DNA of 11,274 nucleotides from Aphodoplasma sp045592745 (GTDB lineage: Bacteria > Bacillota > Clostridia > UBA1381 > UMGS1253), in NCBI GenBank assembly GCA_045592745.1, contig JAZNVH010000028.1, positions 1 to 11,274 on the forward strand, written 5' to 3'. The stretch's first letter is position 1, and each line of letters starts with the position of its first letter. The position numbers and the translations under genes are program-made. The notes under the pieces are model-generated. The model did not search any database. It saw only the letters and a program-made list of their open reading frames with translations, and was not told where the DNA came from. Positions 7,109 through 11,274 of this stretch are shown here, one piece after another.

Positions 7109-7137
7109 TTGATTTTTTATACATAATATGCTACAAT
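7109..7137 (+). promoter_or_regulatory. Extended -10 promoter of the EamA-type permease
   Basis: TTGATT (7109-7114) and TACAAT (7132-7137) are separated by 17 bp. A TG at 7129-7130 makes an extended -10 element. Transcription would start near 7144, about 46 bases before the inferred start codon. It points away from the nadK promoter, and the two lie within about 100 bp. Confidence 0.65.
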
Positions 7138-7189
7138 TATCAGGCATGTATTTTTAGAAAATCAAACACATCGGAAAGGACTGATTTAT

Positions 7190-8071
7190 ATAAAAAGTTC
7201 ATCAAAAGTTTATGCAAAGCTTGCTCTGTTTGCAGCAGCGCTTATATGGGGCAGCTCGTTTATTGTAATGAAGGATACCGTAGATATTATGGTACCTCAT
7301 CTTTTGCTTGCGCTGCGCTTTAGTATAGCTTGCATACTGCTTTGTGTAATTTTTATAAAAAATTTTAAAAAAATTAACCTTACATATATCCTGCACGGCG
7401 GCATTATCGGCCTTTTGCTGTTTTTGGCATATTCTACGCAGACAATCGGCATAACCGATACCACGCCCGGCAAGAACGCCTTTCTTACGGCGATTTATTG
7501 TGTAATGGTTCCGTTTATTTTCTGGTTTTTCACAAAGAAAAAGCCTGACAGATACAATCTTATTGCCGCATTTTTATGTATTACGGGAATTGGATTTATA
7601 TCATTAAATTCTGATTTTTCCATTGGATTTGGTGACACCCTTACACTTGTAGGCGGATTGTTTTTTGCACTGCATTTGGTAGCAATATCAATTTTTGGCT
7701 CTGACAAGGACCCAATACTTATTACCATTTTACAGTTTTTCTTTGCCGCTGTTTTTTCCTGGATTACAACGCTTGTTTTTGAAAGCGCAAGCCCGCAGAT
7801 AAGCACCAATGCACTGCCGAGTGTTATCTACCTTGCAGTATTTTGCACTGCAGGGGCACTTCTTCTTCAAAACATCGGACAAAAGTATACCAATCCATCT
7901 CCCGCAGCAATAATACTGACTCTTGAATCGGTTTTTGGGGCGATATTCAGTGTGAGCCTTGGTTATGAAAGTCTCACTCCAAAGTTGTTTTTCGGTTTTG
8001 TCCTTATATTTTTATCTGTTATTATTTCAGAAACAAAGCTGTCATTTTTAAAAAAGAAAAACGAAATATAA
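7190..8071 (+). CDS. DMT-superfamily (EamA) permease with a non-ATG start
   Basis: This is a ten-helix permease of the drug/metabolite transporter superfamily, an inner-membrane exporter or importer of small molecules; the substrate cannot be predicted. Two EamA repeats are visible as a chain of hydrophobic segments, with a YSTQTIGI-TTPGKNAFLTA motif in the first and PSPAAIILTLESVFGA in the second. The first ATG in frame is 7268, but it would remove the conserved first helix (LALFAAALIWGSSFIV), which is clearly coded upstream. The ribosome binding site AAAGGA at 7175-7180 points to the ATA at 7190, with 9 bases between, giving KSSSKVYAKLALFAA after the start and 293 codons in all. No ATG, GTG or TTG exists in frame between the stop at 7124 and this point. 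The start is therefore unusual or mutated. Confidence 0.85.
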   Translation: MKSSSKVYAKLALFAAALIWGSSFIVMKDTVDIMVPHLLLALRFSIACILLCVIFIKNFKKINLTYILHGGIIGLLLFLAYSTQTIGITDTTPGKNAFLTAIYCVMVPFIFWFFTKKKPDRYNLIAAFLCITGIGFISLNSDFSIGFGDTLTLVGGLFFALHLVAISIFGSDKDPILITILQFFFAAVFSWITTLVFESASPQISTNALPSVIYLAVFCTAGALLLQNIGQKYTNPSPAAIILTLESVFGAIFSVSLGYESLTPKLFFGFVLIFLSVIISETKLSFLKKKNEI

Positions 8072-8076
8072 TCAAA

Positions 8077-8107
8077 AAAATCCTGTCAGTTGACAGGATT
8101 TTGTGTT
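8077..8107 (+). terminator. Terminator of the permease gene
   Basis: AAAATCCTGTCA (8077-8088) and TGACAGGATTTT (8091-8102) are perfect complements, followed by a T-rich stretch. On the minus strand the same stem is followed by seven U, so it could also stop transcription coming from the right. Confidence 0.85.
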
Positions 8108-8174
8108 TCTCCTTTATACCGGAAATCAAGTGTGGAGAGGAAATATATAAGGCGATGAAGGCATTTTTGGTTGT

Positions 8175-8201
8175 ATTATATATTATCCTTTAAATGGTCA
8201 A
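8175..8201 (-). promoter_or_regulatory. Possible minus-strand promoter
   Basis: On the minus strand TTGACC (8201-8196) and TATAAT (8180-8175) are good matches to consensus, but the spacing is only 15 bp, which is short. A transcript from near 8168 would meet the terminator stem at 8102-8077 and be about 90 bases long, with no coding potential I could recognise. Confidence 0.25.
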
Positions 8202-8231
8202 CACAAAAATTTAAAAGGGAAAATTGTTTTA

Positions 8232-8283
8232 CCGAAGAAATATTTTATCTCAACATGGGAAGATAACGAATAATGTTCTTCGG
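8232..8283. repeat. Nested inverted repeat, possible structured RNA
   Basis: CCGAAGAA (8232-8239) is the reverse complement of TTCTTCGG (8276-8283). Inside it TTATCT (8245-8250) is the reverse complement of AGATAA (8261-8266), around a 10-base loop. The two stems are separated by an asymmetric A+T-rich internal loop. No T-run follows on the plus strand, so it is not a standard terminator. It may be a structured RNA, a protein-binding site or chance in A+T-rich DNA. Confidence 0.35.
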
Positions 8284-8332
8284 CTCCTGCGTATATTTCT
8301 TTTTATGGTGACGAAAAACAGATATGTAATTT

Positions 8333-8366
8333 AAAAAGCTGTTCTTTATTTTGAACAGCTTTTTTT
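8333..8366. terminator. Bidirectional terminator at the 3' end of the AraC-type gene
   Basis: AAAAAGCTGTTC (8333-8344) and GAACAGCTTTTT (8353-8364) form a 12-bp stem with an 8-base loop and T-runs on both strands. The last codons of the minus-strand AraC fragment form one arm, and its stop codon lies in the loop. This indicates that it is the original terminator of that regulator gene. Confidence 0.8.
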
Positions 8367-8435
8367 ATATTCTCTCGGCGTCATACCAACATATTTTTTA
8401 AATGTTTTACAAAATATTTGCGGCGAGGAAAAGCC
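8346..8435 (-). pseudogene. AraC-family regulator, C-terminal remnant
   Basis: Read on the minus strand the segment codes for GFSSPQIFCKTFKKYVGMTP followed by REYKKSCSK and a stop. This is the second helix-turn-helix and C-terminus of an AraC/XylS-family regulator, with the typical GFSS..F...FKK..G.TP..Y pattern. Only 29 codons plus the stop remain of a protein normally about 250-300 residues or longer. Similarity ends at the glycine of GFSS (8433-8435). The codons further upstream are the antisense of the GH130 gene. The remnant cannot be functional alone. Its position back to back with a carbohydrate enzyme fits a former local sugar-responsive regulator, which is an inference. Confidence 0.82.
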
Positions 8436-8436
8436 C

Positions 8437-9282
8437 GGCAACAGCAGTGTGCTTGGTATAGCTGACAGCGACGACGGCATACACTGGAATGTTCGTCCAA
8501 AGCCGTTTGAAGCTGCAATCAAGCTAAAAAGCGACGAGGTTACAAGAATTTATGACCCGAGAATTACTGAAATTGAGGGCGAGCTTTATATCTGCTTTGC
8601 TATGGATACAAACCATGGTCTTCGTGGTGGAATAGGCAAAATTATAGGTGACTTTGAAGATTTGGAAGTTTTATCATTGTCTGTTCCGGATAACAGAAAT
8701 ATGGTTTTGTTCCCGGAAAAAATCAACGGTATGTATGTGCGCCTCGAAAGACCTTTCCCCGTTTATGGAAGAGCAGAAGTTGCGAAGAGAATGGGTTGGG
8801 GCCATGACCGTTTTGATATTTGGATTTCATACTCTCCTGACTTAAAGTTCTGGGGCGAGAGCAAGCTTTTAGCCGCTGTCGAAGATTTCCCGTACCCAAA
8901 CGACAAAATCGGTCCCGCTGCACCTCCTATTAAAACCGACAAAGGCTGGCTTTTGATAACACATGGCGTTGACCTTGACACAACAAGAGGCAAAAACGGT
9001 TGGGAACCAAAGTGGCAGAAGCGTTACTGCGCAGGTGTTATGCTCGTAGATTTAGAGGCTCCTTCAAAGGTTCTTGGAATATACAAAAAGCCTCTTATCG
9101 CGCCTGAAGTAGGTCGCGAAATCGAAAACGGCATGAGAGAAAATGTTATCTTCCCATGTGCATGCATCAAAGAAGATAATGACGTACTCAAAATATACTA
9201 CGGTGCATCGGATACCGTTACATGCCTTGCCGAAACAACAGTTTCTGAATTGGTAGACCTTTGTCTCAATGGCGACGAATAA
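8437..9282 (+). pseudogene. GH130 glycoside phosphorylase lacking its N-terminus
   Basis: The coding stretch belongs to glycoside hydrolase family 130, cytoplasmic enzymes that phosphorolyse beta-mannosides such as mannosyl-glucose or mannooligosaccharides. Recognisable blocks are GIADSDDGIHW, RIYDPRITEIEG with the family's catalytic aspartate (DPR), NMVLFPEKINGMYVRLERP, GWLLITHGV and YYGASDTVTCLAET near the C-terminus. Relatives are roughly 320-400 residues and have an N-terminal strand set (about 60 residues or more) before SDDGIHW; here that part is absent and replaced by antisense of an AraC gene. The first usable start would be GTG at 8449, but the nearest purine-rich stretch (GAGGAAAAG) is about 15 bases away. 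The remaining frame is intact to the stop, so the loss may be recent. A truncated but active product is unlikely. Confidence 0.8.
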
Positions 9283-9299
9283 ACTATATCTTATAAAAC

Positions 9300-9332
9300 G
9301 GGTGTGGGATATTTAATTCCGCACCCTTTTTT
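9300..9332 (+). terminator. Terminator after the GH130 gene
   Basis: GGGTGTGG (9300-9307) pairs with CCGCACCC (9319-9326) with one G-U pair. An 11-base A+T-rich loop separates the arms, and six T follow. It lies 17 bp past the stop codon. Confidence 0.85.
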
Positions 9333-9404
9333 ATTACATTTATCATTTATAGGAAAACAGCGCCCCCTTTATGCATAAACATAAAAAGAGAGGAGTGAAG
9401 TGCT

Positions 9405-10118
9405 GTGATAGTCTTCTTAAAAAAGAGCAGCATATTTTTACTTAGTATAATATTTTTGTGCACTGCAATCATTTTAACACTTGCGTTTGGAAGTATTTCT
9501 GCCCCTGCCTCTGAAAATGCGTCTTTTGGAAAGATGGTCATTATAGACGCAGGTCATGGCGAGCCTGATGGCGGGGCATTGGCGTCTGACGGAACATGTG
9601 AAGCAACGCTTAATTTACAGGTAGCCCAAAAGCTTAACAATCTGTTGTCGCAGGCAGATATAAAAACCGTTATGACACGCACAACCGAGCAGGGAATTCA
9701 TTCGTCTGAATCTAAAACTATTGCACAGAAAAAGAGTAGCGATATGAAAAAACGCAGAGAAATTCAAGAAAATATGGGAGCAGATATTTTTTGCAGTATA
9801 CATATGAACCAGTTTTCAGAGTCAAAATATTATGGGGCGCAGGTTGTATATGACAATTCAAACGAAGATGCAAAGCTTCTTGCCGAATGTATACAAAAAG
9901 AGCTTAAAAATAGTGTCGATCCCGATAACACACGTCTTGCAATGAAAACGAACGGAAGCATCTATTTATTAAAAAACGCCCCTGTTCCATCAGTAATAGT
10001 TGAATGTGGCTTTCTCTCAAATGAAAACGAGCTTGCACTGCTTAAAACGGACGAATATCAGTCAAAAATTGCATGGGCAATTTATAAAGGAATTGAAGCA
10101 TACTATAATGCCCTTTGA
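9405..10118 (+). CDS. cwlD: N-acetylmuramoyl-L-alanine amidase, CwlD-like (Amidase_3)
   Basis: This 237-residue zinc amidase cleaves the bond between N-acetylmuramic acid and the L-alanine of peptidoglycan stem peptides. An N-terminal hydrophobic segment (about 10-30) is a signal or membrane anchor, placing the enzyme outside the membrane. The Amidase_3 domain shows VIIDAGHGEPDGG with H51, CEATLNL with E66, FCSIHMN with H133 as zinc ligands, and IVECGFLSN with catalytic E200. The size, single domain and SDMKKRREI and GSIYLLKNAPVPSVIVE segments resemble CwlD, which makes muramic-delta-lactam in the spore cortex; a vegetative amidase of the same family is possible. The GTG start at 9405 follows AGGAG at 9391-9395. 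The gene stands alone, with terminators on both sides. No clear promoter was identified in the short gap. Confidence 0.88.
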   Translation: MIVFLKKSSIFLLSIIFLCTAIILTLAFGSISAPASENASFGKMVIIDAGHGEPDGGALASDGTCEATLNLQVAQKLNNLLSQADIKTVMTRTTEQGIHSSESKTIAQKKSSDMKKRREIQENMGADIFCSIHMNQFSESKYYGAQVVYDNSNEDAKLLAECIQKELKNSVDPDNTRLAMKTNGSIYLLKNAPVPSVIVECGFLSNENELALLKTDEYQSKIAWAIYKGIEAYYNAL

Positions 10119-10132
10119 TTATTTATAACCGA

Positions 10133-10171
10133 CAGGGAATCCATATCTAAGATGGACTCCCTGATTTTTTA
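10133..10171 (+). terminator. Terminator of the amidase gene
   Basis: CAGGGA-A-TCCAT (10133-10144) pairs with ATGGA-C-TCCCTG (10152-10163) with one mismatch, followed by ATTTTTTATT. It is 15 bp after the stop codon and before the tRNA promoter. Confidence 0.87.
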
Positions 10172-10192
10172 TTAAAAAATCTTCGAAAACAC

Positions 10193-10221
10193 TTGACATT
10201 GCTTAAATTATAGCGTATAAT
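10193..10221 (+). promoter_or_regulatory. Consensus promoter of the tRNA operon
   Basis: TTGACA (10193-10198) and TATAAT (10216-10221) are both perfect consensus boxes with the ideal 17-bp spacing. Transcription would start near 10228, a dozen bases before the first tRNA, as expected for strong stable-RNA transcription. Confidence 0.92.
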
Positions 10222-10240
10222 ATTTGAGTAACTTATTTTT

Positions 10241-10317
10241 CGGGATTTAGCGCAGTTTGGTAGCGCACATGGTTTGGGACCATGGGGCCGGGGGTTCGAA
10301 TCCCTCAATCCCGACCA
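10241..10317 (+). tRNA. tRNA-Pro (anticodon UGG)
   Basis: The acceptor stem CGGGATT pairs with AATCCCG (10307-10313). The anticodon stem CATGG/CCATG encloses the loop TTTGGGA, with anticodon TGG at 10275-10277. The T-arm contains GGTTCGAATCC. The CCA end (10315-10317) is encoded in the DNA. The anticodon reads proline codons CCN, mainly CCA and CCG. It is co-transcribed with the following tRNA-Leu. Confidence 0.96.
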
Positions 10318-10332
10318 CTTTTTTATAAAGAT

Positions 10333-10416
10333 GCACCTGTGGCGGAATTGGCAGACGCGCTAGACTTAGGATCTAGTGTCCCCGACGTGAAGGTTCAAGT
10401 CCTTTCAGGTGCACCA
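10333..10416 (+). tRNA. tRNA-Leu (anticodon UAG)
   Basis: The acceptor stem GCACCTG pairs with CAGGTGC (10406-10412), followed by A and an encoded CCA. The anticodon stem CTAGA/TCTAG encloses the loop CTTAGGA, with anticodon TAG at 10367-10369, which reads CUN leucine codons. The extra length before the T-arm (GGTTCAAGTCC) is the class II variable arm normal for tRNA-Leu. Fifteen bases separate it from tRNA-Pro, and there is no second promoter. Confidence 0.96.
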
Positions 10417-10448
10417 AAAAAGACAGTACAAATTGTACTGTCTTTTTT
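10416..10448 (+). terminator. Terminator of the tRNA operon
   Basis: AAAAAAGACAGTACA (10416-10430) and TGTACTGTCTTTTTT (10434-10448) are perfect complements, with a T-run at the end. The stem begins directly at the CCA end of tRNA-Leu, so 3' processing must cut right at its base. Confidence 0.93.
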
Positions 10449-10479
10449 ATATAAAATTACAGTTTTTTGCCGAGTACAA

Positions 10480-10511
10480 AAAAGACATCACATTTAAATG
10501 CGATGTCTTTT
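10480..10511 (-). terminator. Terminator of the surface-protein gene
   Basis: AAAAGACATC (10480-10489) and GATGTCTTTT (10502-10511) form a 10-bp stem. The bases between them are themselves nearly self-complementary. On the minus strand a longer U-run follows, so it most likely ends the gene whose stop codon is at 10531-10533; it could also work on the plus strand. Confidence 0.8.
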
Positions 10512-10530
10512 AATATGTTCTTTTATATTA

Positions 10531-11274
10531 TTAGAACTTAATTACGTACAATCCTCTCGGAACGCCACTTCTCATCTGCATAATTATCAAGCTTGCGGGC
10601 TTATTACGTGGGCTTGATAGGTCTGTGTCATAAATGTTGTTGATTGTACCGGCAAATACCTGCTTACCTGCCGGCTTGCTCTTATCATATACCATGATAG
10701 AATACTTGTTAAGATCAAGCAATTCTTCGCTTGCATAACCGTTTGTTACGCCGGCAATTCCGTCAACTTCACCATCATTTATATTATATCTGTTATTAAC
10801 TGTATCATACAATTCCCAACCTGATTCGTCATCAGCAACGTCAGACTTCTTGGATTTTGCAGATACAATAAATCCCGCATCATTTGTTATAATTCTTGTT
10901 GTAGGCGTCTTTGTAAAGCCTGTGTTTTTACCTTCCTTTTTTGTAATCAAGTATTTTACATATGTGCGGTCTTCGTCATGCTTATACACTGCTGCAACGT
11001 CAATAGAACTGTTACGCACTTTTTCGTCTTTAGTATGATTGTTTCCGTTGTCGCGCGCACGAGCTATCTGTACATCTGAAAGATATACTGCCTCTGCCCA
11101 TACAATCTCGCCTGCGGAATTCGCCTTGAATCTAATAGCATCACCAACTATAATACCTGCAGTAGCACGGCTTGGATCCTTCATTGAAGCTACATCAGCA
11201 TCATACAAACCAACCGAAGTAGGCTCCCAGATATCAGCCTTAAAGTCACCTGCAAAGTAATCAGGCTCAACTGT
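10531..11274 (-). CDS. Unrecognised, probably secreted or surface protein, C-terminal part
   Basis: The frame is open from the right edge to the stop at 10531 (247 codons visible), so the true start is outside the window; an internal TTG at 11208 is not a credible start. The segment begins TVEPDYFAGDFKADIWEP and ends SGVPRGLYVIKF. It is rich in Asp, Asn, Lys, Ser and Thr, has only short hydrophobic beta-strand-like stretches, and contains no cysteine or membrane segment. This composition is typical of extracellular beta-rich domains of large surface or S-layer-associated proteins in Clostridia, but I recognise no specific family or catalytic motif. A block with many Lys and Asp (DNGNNHTKDEKVRN, then SAKSKKSDVADDESG) looks like exposed loops. 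A strong terminator follows, so the gene ends its operon. Confidence 0.7.
   Translation of the reverse strand, partial: TVEPDYFAGDFKADIWEPTSVGLYDADVASMKDPSRATAGIIVGDAIRFKANSAGEIVWAEAVYLSDVQIARARDNGNNHTKDEKVRNSSIDVAAVYKHDEDRTYVKYLITKKEGKNTGFTKTPTTRIITNDAGFIVSAKSKKSDVADDESGWELYDTVNNRYNINDGEVDGIAGVTNGYASEELLDLNKYSIMVYDKSKPAGKQVFAGTINNIYDTDLSSPRNKPASLIIMQMRSGVPRGLYVIKF

Larger units (their letters stand above)
8103..8332. other. Intergenic stretch without a recognised gene
   Basis: No convincing coding sequence was found on either strand. A 12-codon frame at 8154 (MKAFLVVLYIIL) has no good ribosome binding site. Two items stand out and are listed separately: an inverted repeat at 8232-8283 and a possible minus-strand promoter at 8175-8201. 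The region lies beyond the 3' end of the broken AraC-type gene and may hold decayed DNA. Confidence 0.5.

Noticed and set aside
7021..7190. Possible ARG boxes in the divergent nadK/permease promoter region
   Set aside because: Only loose A+T-rich similarity was found; no paired palindromic boxes that would support ArgR binding.
8154..8192. Twelve-codon hydrophobic peptide frame (MKAFLVVLYIIL)
   Set aside because: The only purine-rich site is badly spaced, the frame is too short to judge, and no promoter or conservation is visible.
10282..10497. Open frame of 71 codons across the tRNA genes
   Set aside because: It overlaps two well-formed tRNAs and a terminator. Translations such as PVAELADALDLGSS are a known false product of tRNA-Leu sequence.
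1..11274. CRISPR array, toxin-antitoxin pair, phage genes or other defence system
   Set aside because: No regularly spaced direct repeats and no small gene pair or phage-type protein were seen on either strand.

Overview
The window looks like chromosomal DNA of an anaerobic, probably spore-forming member of the Clostridia (Firmicutes), inferred from gene content only. The supporting points are a ferredoxin-dependent 2-oxoacid oxidoreductase, the nadK-argR-recN order typical of Clostridia, a CwlD-like amidase, strong purine-rich ribosome binding sites, and A+T-rich intergenic DNA with consensus-type promoters and U-tailed terminators. I cannot name the genus.

Layout from left to right. Bases 1-140 are the end of an IS3-family insertion sequence, with the start of its orfA on the minus strand; it sits about 33 bp past the last gene of the next operon. 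From 3441 down to 174 (minus strand) runs an operon of an uncharacterised P-loop NTPase followed by korD-korA-korB-korC. Together these encode a four-subunit 2-oxoacid:ferredoxin oxidoreductase that makes acyl-CoA and reduced ferredoxin. From 7020 down to 3548 (minus strand) runs nadK-argR-recN plus a RseC-like membrane protein, closed by a terminator at 3498-3527. Divergent from nadK, with its own extended -10 promoter, is a DMT/EamA permease whose natural start appears to be a non-ATG codon.

Bases 8103-8332 hold no convincing gene, but contain an inverted repeat and a possible small minus-strand transcript. At 8346-8437 the last 30 codons of an AraC-family regulator (minus) abut, within a few bases, a GH130 glycoside phosphorylase gene (plus) that lacks its N-terminus. 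This reads as a deletion scar between a divergent regulator/enzyme pair. Then come a CwlD-like N-acetylmuramoyl-L-alanine amidase, a two-tRNA unit (Pro-UGG, Leu-UAG) with a perfect consensus promoter and a strong terminator, and the C-terminal part of an unrecognised, probably secreted protein running off the right edge.

Most of the window is ordinary housekeeping sequence. The parts most worth a second look are the regulator/GH130 junction, the IS-end hairpin that buries the transposase ribosome binding site, the NTPase tied to the kor genes, and the permease start codon.
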